Positions 1 through 6,206 of a stretch of 35,012 nucleotides of DNA are shown here, in pieces. Origin of the DNA: a virus. The first letter of the stretch is position 1. Each line of letters starts with the position of its first letter. The stretch is taken from IMG/VR virus record IMGVR_UViG_3300028176_000011, positions 1-35,012 of that record, one strand, 5' to 3'. Under the pieces are notes generated by a model, which was not told the origin of the DNA, made no database searches, and saw only the letters and a program-made list of their open reading frames with translations. The translations under genes were made by a program, and so were the position numbers.

Positions 1-130
1 CTGCTCCTGTGGCAGCGCCGCGAGCGGTCTAACCTGGCTTTCCTTGGTCGGCAGGATGTCCAGATCGGCTTGGCGCGCACTCGCCGGGGCTGGCGAGAGT
101 GGTAACCCCGGCGAGGATGCCAAAGCGGTG
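1..130. repeat. Terminal direct repeat, left copy (circular join)
   Basis: Bases 1-130 are repeated at 34883-35012 with a single mismatch (position 4 c versus 34886 a). The reading frame of the minus-strand gene at the right end continues through this repeat into the left end without a stop. The simplest reading is an assembly overlap of a circular or circularly permuted molecule, so the unique length is about 34,882 bases. A true short terminal redundancy is possible but less likely. Confidence 0.93.
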
Positions 131-552
131 CCCGTATCAGATGGCAAAATCGGATTTCGGATTTCGGATTGCGGATCCTCGGCCGCTGCGTCCGGCTCCG
201 CATCCCGCAGCGCCTTGAGCACCGAGGAGGACCGTCGCTGCATCAGCGCCCAGGCCGTGCTCCGATCCCAGCGCCGCTCGCAGTATTCCTTCCAGGTCGC
301 GAACTGCTCCCGATACAGCCGGCGCGACCGTATCTCCTCCAGGTATTCACCGATCTCCTGGAAGATCGCCCCCGCCGTCTGGAATCCATCTTGGATCTTC
401 AGCTCATAAGTGCCGAAGTCCTTCTCGTCCTTTTCCGACAGCAACGTGGCCGCCGCCGGTACCACCCCACGCGCCGCCGGCAAGGTTGATACCACGCCAG
501 CCTCGACGCTGGACTTCGTTCTAGGGAAATATGGTGTTTGCAGTTTATTCAT
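1..552 (-). CDS. ParB-associated/DNA-binding-like phage protein, N-terminal part (gene crosses the window join)
   Basis: Translation starts at ATG 550-552, six bases after the upstream gene's stop (559). It reads leftward past base 1 and, because the ends overlap, continues at 34882 to a stop at 34079, giving about 451 residues. Residues ~47-115 carry a pattern known from phage and mobile-element proteins near ParB-like genes: an ELKIQDGFQTAG-type helix, then YLEEIRSRRLYREQFATWKE and Y-C-x-x-R-W-D. The family is usually read as a DNA-binding module, and that function is inferred here. A run of the CGAAATCC microrepeat (151-176) is inserted in frame after this module and encodes SEIRNP, so it is probably a disordered linker. 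It lies in the early operon between small unknown proteins and the replication gene. A replication or partition helper is possible. Confidence 0.75.
   Translation of the reverse strand, partial: MNKLQTPYFPRTKSSVEAGVVSTLPAARGVVPAAATLLSEKDEKDFGTYELKIQDGFQTAGAIFQEIGEYLEEIRSRRLYREQFATWKEYCERRWDRSTAWALMQRRSSSVLKALRDAEPDAAAEDPQSEIRNPILPSDTGTALASSPGLPLSPAPASARQADLDILPTKESQVRPLAALPQEQ
151..176 (-). repeat. CGAAATCC microrepeat, in-frame copy
   Basis: The plus strand shows about three tandem units of cggatttc. They lie inside the ParB-associated gene and encode a SEIRNP linker. The same family recurs at 23055-23116 and 31041-31082, always in this orientation. Confidence 0.8.
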
Positions 553-558
553 AGAATT

Positions 559-1059
559 TCAAGTTTGGGCAATTGGTTGAAATGCGGCGTATGGCATCAT
601 CAGTCGGGCGTGCTCGGCACAGTAGGACAGGTCGCAGTCGCTTCGGATATGCGTTGCACGCTTGCCGCAGTCATCCGATCCCTTGAGTTCCGTGATCCAC
701 TGACATCTCCGACCCGAACCAGCCGCTGCCGGATGGTGCGCTGTTTCCGGGCACCACCATAACAAGCAAAGTTTGTTGATTGCTCTCAGGCAGGCGTCCC
801 GGAGCCGTTGCGCTGTCGGAGTCCATCCGATCCCGCCGATATCCCACCACGGCGTCAGACGCATCACCCACTCCCGCTGGTGCATTGGATCATCCGGCCA
901 TGACGCCGATGGGAAGCTGAATACCACGCCTTGGAGCCGATTTTCTACGATGACCTGGCCGGCCTTGAGCTTCGCGGTTGTGGGCATGTCTCGCACAGAT
1001 TTGTCAGTCACCCGCGCCGCGCTATTGGGCGACTTTGGAGTATTGTTGTCGGCCCTCAT
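559..1059 (-). CDS. Hypothetical protein with C-terminal Cys/His cluster
   Basis: This 166-residue protein has no family I recognise. The middle is Trp- and Pro-rich (PWWDIGGIGWTPTAQRLRD). The last 50 residues hold C-Q-W, D-D-C-G-K-x-A-T-H and Y-C-A-E-H-A, spaced like small zinc-binding knuckles in phage proteins (a C...CGxxAT...YCxxHA pattern). Metal binding is therefore inferred. The start codon overlaps the stop of the upstream 107-residue gene by four bases (1056-1059), and the next gene starts six bases after its stop, so it is translated as part of the early operon. Its role is unknown. Confidence 0.75.
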   Translation of the reverse strand: MRADNNTPKSPNSAARVTDKSVRDMPTTAKLKAGQVIVENRLQGVVFSFPSASWPDDPMHQREWVMRLTPWWDIGGIGWTPTAQRLRDACLRAINKLCLLWWCPETAHHPAAAGSGRRCQWITELKGSDDCGKRATHIRSDCDLSYCAEHARLMMPYAAFQPIAQT

Positions 1060-1379
1060 GCCTGACCTTTTTTATTCGGTGTTATGATATCGATCCACTT
1101 GGCCTCCGCTTCCGGATATGTGGCGTATGGCCCGTGTCTCCGCACGCGCCGTGCCTGTGCGTTAGCCTGGTCGTTGGTACCCATCCCGGATGCCACTCGG
1201 CTTTCGGATTCCAGCGCTCCATTGCGCCACGATTTCGCCCGTTCTATGGCGAGTCCTGACAGGGCACCGTTCGGAAATCGTTTCTGACACTCGCGCCATT
1301 GCAGCGCCCAATGGCGCATGACGATCCGCACGGGTGAGATGTACGATCCGGGCGTCCCTCTTGAAATCGTAGCGTTCAT
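1056..1379 (-). CDS. Hypothetical early protein, 107 residues
   Basis: A basic protein (many Arg and Lys) without a recognisable domain, signal peptide or membrane segment. It overlaps the downstream 166-residue gene by four bases (ATGA type) and the upstream excisionase-like gene by four bases (1376-1379). Both overlaps support the assignment and tight translational coupling. Short basic proteins next to excisionase-like HTH genes are often DNA-binding accessory factors, but nothing in the sequence shows this directly. Confidence 0.7.
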   Translation of the reverse strand: MNATISRGTPGSYISPVRIVMRHWALQWRECQKRFPNGALSGLAIERAKSWRNGALESESRVASGMGTNDQANAQARRVRRHGPYATYPEAEAKWIDIITPNKKGQA

Positions 1380-1714
1380 ATCGTCGGCGTCTTAGATGGT
1401 TGCAACTCAGCCACGATCTCCCTCACGATCGGCGCCAGGAACTCCTTGAAAGCTCGCCTGGTCTGCTCACTCAATCGCTCCTGGAGGAAAACTTTCGGAG
1501 GCTCGGCTGCCAATGTGTCGGACACCACGTAAGCCAACAGGCTCGACTTCACAATCTTCCGGCCTGGACCCGGACCGACACCCGTGACACTGACCTTCCC
1601 GCCTTTTACCCAGCGCATAATTTGCCGGCGCGACTTCGACGCCATCGCCGCGGCTTCGGCGTAGGAGATATACTCCCTGCCGTTCACCGTTGGCGTTGAA
1701 GTGGCCGGGCTCAT
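1376..1714 (-). CDS. Excisionase-like helix-turn-helix protein
   Basis: This 112-residue protein has an N-terminal MerR/excisionase-type winged HTH at residues ~12-60. It begins EYISYAEAAAMASKSRRQI, followed by MRWVKGGKVSV, a short wing and a K-S-S-L-L-A-Y-V end. That is the usual layout of small HTH_17 proteins. The C-terminal half is helical and charged (RAFKEFLAPIVREIVAEL) and probably dimerises. Such proteins bend attachment-site DNA with the integrase or regulate early promoters. The phage carries a tyrosine integrase 2 kb away on the other strand, which makes an excisionase role plausible but unproven. It overlaps the next gene by four bases. Confidence 0.75.
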   Translation of the reverse strand: MSPATSTPTVNGREYISYAEAAAMASKSRRQIMRWVKGGKVSVTGVGPGPGRKIVKSSLLAYVVSDTLAAEPPKVFLQERLSEQTRRAFKEFLAPIVREIVAELQPSKTPTI

Positions 1715-1723
1715 TTCAGCGTA

Positions 1724-1906
1724 TCAGGATTCCAGCTTTGCGCCGGTGGGTAAAACATCCGGCGCAGCGTCTATGATCGCTGCGCCGGTGTCCGGGCGCA
1801 TTGCCCCCTCCGACGGTTCCGGTTTCGTCGAAATAGCCTGGAGGTGCTCCAGAAAATCAATTTCCTCCTGCCGCTCCTTCCGAGTCTTAGAACCCTTAGC
1901 GCTCAT
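1724..1906 (-). CDS. Small hypothetical protein, 60 residues
   Basis: The protein is short and hydrophilic. The N-terminal half is Lys/Arg/Glu-rich and likely helical (KTRKERQEEIDFLEHLQAI), and the tail is Pro/Ala-rich and probably disordered. Its stop lies nine bases before the excisionase-like gene, in line with the operon. No family recognised. It could be a small regulator or host-interaction protein, and the gene call rests mainly on position and tight packing. Confidence 0.55.
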   Translation of the reverse strand: MSAKGSKTRKERQEEIDFLEHLQAISTKPEPSEGAMRPDTGAAIIDAAPDVLPTGAKLES

Positions 1907-1943
1907 ATTGAACGTTTGCCTTAGCGACTTCGCGACTTCGTTG

Positions 1944-2168
1944 TTAACTATCCCGGGTCGCTGTGCATCTTTCGAGTCGGAAGCACCCCCTCATATACTC
2001 CAGCCATGCCACGGCCGTGTGCCCGCCCAGGAGCGAGGCCGGAGCGATTGTCTTAGTCCTGAGCTTCGATCCGTTATCAAGCAGGACGATCACTTCCGTG
2101 CCCACCTGGTGGACCGCGTTCCAGGCGTCCACCTTCCTTTGCTCTCGTTTTGGATCTGGTGCCTTCAT
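1944..2168 (-). CDS. Small conserved-type phage protein, 74 residues
   Basis: The core reads A-W-N-A-V-H-Q-V-G-T-E-V-I-V, L-D-N-G-S and T-x-T-x-x-P-A. It ends with G-G-H-T-A-V-A-W-L-E and a short beta strand. This matches a small beta-rich protein type found in many phage early regions, usually of unknown function. A strong ribosome-binding site (AGGAGG) sits just upstream of the ATG at 2168, which fixes the start. It lies eight bases after the upstream 214-residue gene in the same operon. Confidence 0.75.
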   Translation of the reverse strand: MKAPDPKREQRKVDAWNAVHQVGTEVIVLLDNGSKLRTKTIAPASLLGGHTAVAWLEYMRGCFRLERCTATRDS

Positions 2169-2176
2169 GCCTCCTC

Positions 2177-2821
2177 CTAGATATATGCCTCCAGCCCGCC
2201 AATCTTGTTCCGGAGAATTCTCGCCAGCGTCTCCTGGCTCTTACTCTCCGCAACGGCCAATTCCTCGCGCGCCCGTTTCAATCGCTCCTGCACGCTCTCA
2301 GGATCCAGACCGGGAATCCTCAGACGACTAGCCGGACCTGACGCCGCTGCCGGTGGTTCCACCGTCGCCGTCGCCGTGGGCTTGGGAAATGATTTCGTGC
2401 GGACATACTGATCAGGACCTGACCTGATCAACCACTTCTTGTCGTTGGTCCACCGGTACAGCGCTCCATAGACCTGTTTGATGTTGTCCGCCACGCCGGC
2501 TGCCTGCGCCAGGTCCTGCGTGCTGAACGGCTCCCGCAGACCCGCGGCGATGGAAACCAGTTCCCGTGCCGCCTGGAGGTGCTTCCCCCGGCCAGGGCCT
2601 CTAGTTTTTCTGGCCACGGCCGGCTTGTGCCGCTCCGGAGCGCACCGGGTGACTGGTTTTGGCAGACTCACGTCGGGTTGGCTGGTGGGGGCCCCAACCT
2701 GTATGGTGGGCGCAGAAACCTCGCTCGCCGGCTCCAATTCTGTCAGCGCCTCGATCGCCGTGTTCAGCTTGGCAATCCGCCCCCGCAGATCCTCGATCGT
2801 CAGTGCGATGCAGGATTTCAC
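2177..2821 (-). CDS. Hypothetical protein with central winged-helix-like domain
   Basis: This 214-residue protein has three parts. Residues 1-35 form a leucine-rich heptad helix (IEDLRGRIAKLNTAIEALTE). Residues ~85-145 resemble a winged helix (AARELVSIAAGLREPFSTQDL, then AAGVADNIKQVYGALYRW and KKWLIRSGPDQYV). The C-terminal ~40 residues form a second charged helix (ESVQERLKRAREELAVAESK). Pro/Ala-rich linkers separate them. The arrangement suggests a DNA-binding oligomer, possibly an early regulator or replication accessory. It overlaps the upstream 98-residue gene by four bases. Confidence 0.7.
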   Translation of the reverse strand: MKSCIALTIEDLRGRIAKLNTAIEALTELEPASEVSAPTIQVGAPTSQPDVSLPKPVTRCAPERHKPAVARKTRGPGRGKHLQAARELVSIAAGLREPFSTQDLAQAAGVADNIKQVYGALYRWTNDKKWLIRSGPDQYVRTKSFPKPTATATVEPPAAASGPASRLRIPGLDPESVQERLKRAREELAVAESKSQETLARILRNKIGGLEAYI

Positions 2822-3114
2822 GCGGCCACCCCATTTTGCGTTGCGATATTCGGCTCTCGGCTTTTCGCGCCAGCGGCCTGGTGCTCCTCAACCAGTTTCC
2901 GCATCACGGAAATCCGGTCAGCCTTGATCCACGCCTCATCGAGCAACTTCCAGATTCCCCACAGATCTGCATCAACCTTGATCAGGGTATCCAATTCATG
3001 CCGCAGGCTCAGAATCTCCTCGGCCAGTTCCCCCATTTGTTTACCTGACAGCGCCCTTGTCCAACAGCCTGCCAATTTCAGCGTTTCAGCATTTTCCGGT
3101 GGTGACGTGTTCAT
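2818..3114 (-). CDS. Hypothetical helical protein, 98 residues
   Basis: Predominantly alpha-helical by eye (SGKQMGELAEEILSLRHELD, then WKLLDEAWIKADRISVMRKL), with no signal or membrane segment. It follows a 40-residue membrane protein gene after a spacer filled by a CACGAACTACACGAA-type microrepeat, and overlaps the next gene by four bases. No family recognised. Position places it early in the leftward transcript, among fast-evolving accessory proteins. Confidence 0.65.
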   Translation of the reverse strand: MNTSPPENAETLKLAGCWTRALSGKQMGELAEEILSLRHELDTLIKVDADLWGIWKLLDEAWIKADRISVMRKLVEEHQAAGAKSREPNIATQNGVAA

Positions 3115-3115
3115 G

Positions 3116-3148
3116 TTCGTAGTCGTCTTTCGTGTAGTTCGTGGTTTA
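3116..3148 (-). repeat. AACCACGAACTACACGAA microrepeat spacer
   Basis: On the minus strand the spacer reads TAAACCACGAACTACACGAA followed by degenerate copies (AGACGACTACGAAC) directly up to the next ATG (3114). The first three bases are the stop codon of the upstream 40-residue gene. Confidence 0.7.
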
Positions 3149-3268
3149 TCTGTGACCGTCCCGCAGCCAGGTCAAAGCCAGCACGACCAGCGTGACCAGC
3201 AGACCTAGCCCAAATTCTGTCAGCGAAGAAACGCCCACGGTCAAAAGCATCTCGTTCATGCGATTCAT
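3146..3268 (-). CDS. Small single-pass membrane protein, 40 residues
   Basis: The ATG at 3268 opens a 40-residue frame. Residues 1-7 are polar. Residues ~18-34 are a clear hydrophobic segment (EFGLGLLVTLVVLALTWL), followed by a basic end (RDGHR), so N-out/C-in orientation is likely. It lies between the RHH regulator and the 98-residue gene, in line with both. An alternative ATG exists at 3259. Small inner-membrane proteins early in temperate phages often act in exclusion or regulation. Here the role is unknown. Confidence 0.55.
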   Translation of the reverse strand: MNRMNEMLLTVGVSSLTEFGLGLLVTLVVLALTWLRDGHR

Positions 3269-3326
3269 TTCTGCATCCAGCGGCCAGCCGCCTTCCTAGG
3301 TAAGAACGGCCAACCGCGAGAAATTC

Positions 3327-3500
3327 TTAGGCGGGTTGCTTTACCGGCTTTTCCTTGCCCTTCACTTCGTTCAGGAGTTCGGCAATGTAGCTCGACACAG
3401 TTACGCGACTGCCGCGCTTCTGGGCTAGCTCATCGGCGCGTTTCCTGGCGAGGTTGGCCGCGCTTTCAGGAATAGAGATGCTTAGTTTTTCAACTTTCAT
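3327..3500 (-). CDS. Ribbon-helix-helix (CopG/Arc-type) regulator, 57 residues
   Basis: The protein begins MKVEKLSISIPESAANLARK, a beta strand with alternating polar residues for major-groove contact and then the first helix. It continues A-D-E-L-A-Q-K-R-G-S-R-V-T-V-S-S-Y-I-A-E-L-L-N-E, the second helix with its usual turn. The tail is Lys/Pro-rich. That is the complete RHH fold at the usual length. It is the first gene of the leftward operon and lies directly under the promoter at 3507-3535, whose -10 region holds short direct repeats. Autoregulation and control of the lysis-lysogeny or early transcript is a reasonable inference. An antitoxin is an alternative, but no toxin gene is adjacent. 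Confidence 0.85.
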   Translation of the reverse strand: MKVEKLSISIPESAANLARKRADELAQKRGSRVTVSSYIAELLNEVKGKEKPVKQPA

Positions 3501-3506
3501 GTGCCT

Positions 3507-3535
3507 ACTATTGTCTACTGGGTAATACTTGTAAA
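3507..3535 (-). promoter_or_regulatory. Putative early leftward promoter
   Basis: On the minus strand TTTACA (3530-3535) and AATAGT (3507-3512) are separated by exactly 17 bases: one mismatch to the -35 consensus and two to the -10. Transcription would start about at the ATG of the RHH gene (3500), giving a leaderless or nearly leaderless message. Two AGTAG direct repeats, ten bases apart centre to centre, overlap the -10 and are a possible RHH operator. Confidence 0.4.
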
Positions 3536-3559
3536 GACTCTGAGCTATACTTTGTTGGT

Positions 3560-3619
3560 ATGGAAAACCAGTTTAGCCATGCCTATGAAGTATGGCTCAA
3601 AGGCTTGCACACTTGGTAG
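3560..3619 (+). CDS. Possible leader peptide upstream of integrase, 19 residues
   Basis: ATG 3560 opens MENQFSHAYEVWLKGLHTW and then a stop. A second 11-codon frame (MKRQFRSGTTD) follows at 3639-3674. Both precede the integrase start at 3784 on the same strand. They could be translated leaders that tune integrase expression, or chance frames. No strong ribosome-binding site is seen. Confidence 0.2.
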   Translation: MENQFSHAYEVWLKGLHTW

Positions 3620-3745
3620 CATTTGGTATTGTAAGACCATGAAGCGACAATTCCGCAGTGGCACTACGGATTAGCGCGAGTCGAAAAGCACCTGACCGAA
3701 ATCGATCGCAACACCCGGCGCTAGGCTCGACCCTTTTAATCCATG

Positions 3746-3780
3746 TTCACGCCTCACGTTTCACGTTTCACGTTTCACGC
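3746..3780 (-). repeat. GTGAAAC microrepeat upstream of integrase
   Basis: About four copies of tcacgtt lie on the plus strand, ending just before the ATG at 3784. The copy has the same genomic orientation as those at 19198-19221, 21676-21690 and 28832-28866, so relative to the integrase it is antisense. Confidence 0.8.
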
Positions 3781-3783
3781 ACC

Positions 3784-5148
3784 ATGAACATCACGTCATC
3801 CCCTCGGTTCAAAGTTAGCCTTCTCGCCGACGGCCGTCCCCCAGTTGGACCGGCGCTCTCCGCCGACACGCACGCACCGCGCACCAGGAACCCCGCCAAG
3901 CTCGTGACTGCCGGCAGCGCCAGCGTCCAGATATTTGGCCGCGCTCCCGGGCCATTCACCATCGCCTGGCGCGAGACTGCTGGCGGAACCCGCCGACGGG
4001 CTATGCGGTCCACATTTGCCAAAGCCAAGCGATTCGCGGAAAGCATCGCCACCAACGTCGCCAACGGCCAGACGGCCATGAATCAATTCACCGAGGCCGA
4101 CCGCGCCAGTTATCGCCGTGCCATCGAGATCCTGGGTCCCACCGGCCAAGCCCTCGAAACAGCCGCCGCAGAACATGCCCGGCGCGAGAAACTGCTGGTG
4201 GATCAGCATATCACCTTCGACCGCCTCATCACGCACTGGGCTGAGACCTGTCCCCGGGATTTCACCCCGTTGCCCATGCCCGCCCTGGTCGAACAGTTCC
4301 TCCAGGAAAAGGCCGAAGAAATCTGCGTTGAATGGCACACCGCCCTCAGCCAGCAACTCCACCGCCTGGCCAAGTGGACCCAGCGTCCACTGCATACCCT
4401 GAGTGCGGAGGAACTCACCGCCTGGTTGCGCGACCTAAAAGTGGGCCCCCGCACGCGCGCCAACTATCGCGCCGGCCTCGAGCAGCTCGCCCAATGGGCA
4501 AAGGATAACCAGCACTTACCGCGCATCTGGTCCGCACTCGACCAGGTCAAACGAACGAAAGTGCCACAATCGGAGATCAAGATTCTCACCCCCGAGGACC
4601 TCACCAAGCTGCTTTATGCCAGGTCGGAGATCGAAGAGCATGGCCGTGGCCATTCCGGCCTCTTGCTGTTGCTGGCGCTGCAAGCCTTCGCTGGCCTCCG
4701 CCATTCCGAAGCCCGCCGACTCGACTGGCGCGACGTGCATCTGTCTGAGCGGCACCTCTTCGTCGCCAAAGATGTCGCCCGCAAGATCAAGCGCGATCGC
4801 CTGGTGCCCATCTCCGATAACCTCGCTGCCTGGTTGCAGGCCTCCTCCCGGCCCAACGGTTTGATCTGTCCCATGCACCAGACCAGCGGAGCCCTCACCA
4901 AGGCCAAGCGCTCGGCCGGACTGCCCAGCGGCCGCAATGAAAGCCGGAACATCCTTCGGAAGAGTTTCATCAGTTACCGGTTGGCGCTGATCCAGAACCG
5001 CGCCCAGGTCGCTGAGGAGGCTGGCAATTCCCCATCTGTGATCCGGGCCAACTATCTGCGCCCCATACCGGAATCCGAAGCTCGGCGCTGGTTCAACATC
5101 TGGCCGCAGACCTCCGGCATTATCCAGCTCAAGTTCGCCGGCCTGTAG
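3784..5148 (+). CDS. int: Tyrosine recombinase/integrase (PVC-type)
   Basis: This site-specific recombinase would integrate the phage into the host chromosome. The start at ATG 3784 (454 residues) is preferred. A GTG at 3658 would add 42 residues, partly encoded by a microrepeat. Residues ~165-245 are the core-binding SAM-like domain (LVEQFLQEK... TRANYRAGLEQLAQWAK). The catalytic domain follows with Arg306 in FAGLRHSEARRL, a Lys near 334 (DVARKIKRDRLVPI), Arg392 in NILRKSFISYRLA and Tyr424 in ANYLRPI. The usual His of H-x-x-R is Asn389, and the second His is Asn415 (AGNSPSVI). As I recall, the Asn pattern is common in integrases of Verrucomicrobiota and related phyla, which is the main host clue. 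It is the only gene on this strand, convergent with the late operon. Confidence 0.92.
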   Translation: MNITSSPRFKVSLLADGRPPVGPALSADTHAPRTRNPAKLVTAGSASVQIFGRAPGPFTIAWRETAGGTRRRAMRSTFAKAKRFAESIATNVANGQTAMNQFTEADRASYRRAIEILGPTGQALETAAAEHARREKLLVDQHITFDRLITHWAETCPRDFTPLPMPALVEQFLQEKAEEICVEWHTALSQQLHRLAKWTQRPLHTLSAEELTAWLRDLKVGPRTRANYRAGLEQLAQWAKDNQHLPRIWSALDQVKRTKVPQSEIKILTPEDLTKLLYARSEIEEHGRGHSGLLLLLALQAFAGLRHSEARRLDWRDVHLSERHLFVAKDVARKIKRDRLVPISDNLAAWLQASSRPNGLICPMHQTSGALTKAKRSAGLPSGRNESRNILRKSFISYRLALIQNRAQVAEEAGNSPSVIRANYLRPIPESEARRWFNIWPQTSGIIQLKFAGL

Positions 5149-5209
5149 ATGGGTGCGAAAATCCTATTCCTGTCATAAAGCTGTCAGCTTTTCCGGGAGA
5201 CCCTCACAA

Positions 5210-5276
5210 AACCCTTTAGAATATGGTGCGCGATAGAGGGTTTAAACCTCTATCGCGCACCATATTCTAAAGGGTT
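5210..5276. repeat. 67-bp palindrome: 30-bp perfect arms, 7-base centre
   Basis: The left arm 5210-5239 and right arm 5247-5276 are exact reverse complements around gtttaaa. Removing one g at 5240 would make the whole 66 bp perfectly symmetrical. It sits 60 bases after the integrase stop in the 305-base gap between convergent genes. After the hairpin the minus strand continues with TTTTG and the plus strand with AAAAAG, so only a leftward terminator role is supported by a tail. Other candidate roles are an attP arm or a folded single-strand recombination site, a replication or resolution site, or a telomere-like site. The rest of 5149-5453 holds two TCTGTCATAA-like copies (near 5170 and 5391), a GGTGACGTGCGGTGACACC stretch and the hairpin below. 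Confidence 0.9.
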
Positions 5277-5414
5277 AAAAAGTGCCTTCTACCATTGGTT
5301 TTATTGGTCATTTTGCTGGTCCTGACGGAAGTCGGTTAACATTGAGAAAGTGCCAGCCGGTGACGTGCGGTGACACCTGCCAGTCAGATTCTGTCATAAC
5401 GGAGCGGATCGGAT

Positions 5415-5440
5415 AAATCGTAACAGTTGTTACGATTTTT
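5415..5440 (+). terminator. Probable terminator hairpin downstream of integrase
   Basis: The sequence forms a 10-bp stem (AAATCGTAAC with GTTACGATTT), a 4-base loop AGTT and a run of T ending at 5440. The stem is AT-rich, so strength is uncertain. It lies just beyond the end of the leftward late operon (stop at 5454) and could work in both directions. Confidence 0.5.
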
Positions 5441-5453
5441 CAGCTTGCCTGGC

Positions 5454-6206
5454 TCATGTGAGTTGCCGCACCAGCCAGAAATCATCCGCCAGGTCACCGT
5501 CTGTCAGGTAGTCCAGAGGAAACCAGCAATAGCCCTTCTGACCCCACCGTGGCCCCCAGGAGTTGCGCACCTTTCCCAGCCGCCGGCCCAGATCCAATTG
5601 GCACAGCCAGAGCGCATGGCCCCCGGCCATGGATTCGTCCGGCTTGGGCATCGGCACCATGCCGGTCCGCTGGACCTCCGCAGACTCGAATGAGTCGTAG
5701 ATCGTCGCCCCAAAGCACAGTGGCCCGAGGATCATCGCCGCCACGAGTGCCTCTTCCGTTGTGTTGTCCACCCGCTGGTAATCCAACACCTCGCAATACT
5801 GCGCCCGCTCAAAAGCCTCCATTGATGGCTCCAAAGTCACCCGGCCCGGGTCATATGGCCACAGGTATTCCGGACAGATGCCATCAGTGATCGCTCCGGC
5901 GATTATGTCGCGGATCTGCGCGCCCGCGTCGGAATCCGTTGTCCCCTCGCGATCGCGCGCCGCCCAGTACGAGAACAGTCTGGACGGCATGATCTCCGGC
6001 TTCTCCTGCTGTCGACGCAGAAACAGCGCCTGCGCCGCAAACATGTTCCCCGTGCAGGAACCGAGCTGTCCCTGGTCCCACGCCGGCGGAATACCAACCG
6101 ACCAGTCGCGCGTTAATTGCGCCTGAGGATGCGCTGCCCCGCAGAACTTCTCATCCCGCTTATCGGGCCGGTCCGGAATCCAGCCATAGCGCGCCGTTCG
6201 TCTCAT
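5454..6206 (-). CDS. Papain-like C1A cysteine peptidase
   Basis: A cysteine peptidase of the papain fold, 250 residues from ATG 6206. That start overlaps the phosphatase stop in an ATGA, and YGWIPDRPDKRD follows it, the usual opening of compact bacterial C1A proteins. The active site is complete: oxyanion Gln45 and nucleophile Cys51 (WDQGQLGSCTGNMFA), His197 (GGHALWL) and Asn215 (VRNSWGPRWGQKGYCWFP). There is no signal peptide or long prodomain. It is the last gene of the leftward operon, after a holin-like protein, a lipoprotein and a membrane phosphatase, where an endolysin is normally found. It may attack host or virion protein, or act on cell-wall peptides as the related CHAP and NlpC folds do. 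The C1A signature itself points to a protein substrate. Confidence 0.88.
   Translation of the reverse strand: MRRTARYGWIPDRPDKRDEKFCGAAHPQAQLTRDWSVGIPPAWDQGQLGSCTGNMFAAQALFLRRQQEKPEIMPSRLFSYWAARDREGTTDSDAGAQIRDIIAGAITDGICPEYLWPYDPGRVTLEPSMEAFERAQYCEVLDYQRVDNTTEEALVAAMILGPLCFGATIYDSFESAEVQRTGMVPMPKPDESMAGGHALWLCQLDLGRRLGKVRNSWGPRWGQKGYCWFPLDYLTDGDLADDFWLVRQLT

Noticed and set aside
5210-5276. Protelomerase telomere site (linear plasmid-prophage) as the main explanation of the palindrome
   Set aside because: The adjacent recombinase has an ordinary integrase layout and length, and the ends of the assembly overlap as a circle. Kept only as an alternative.
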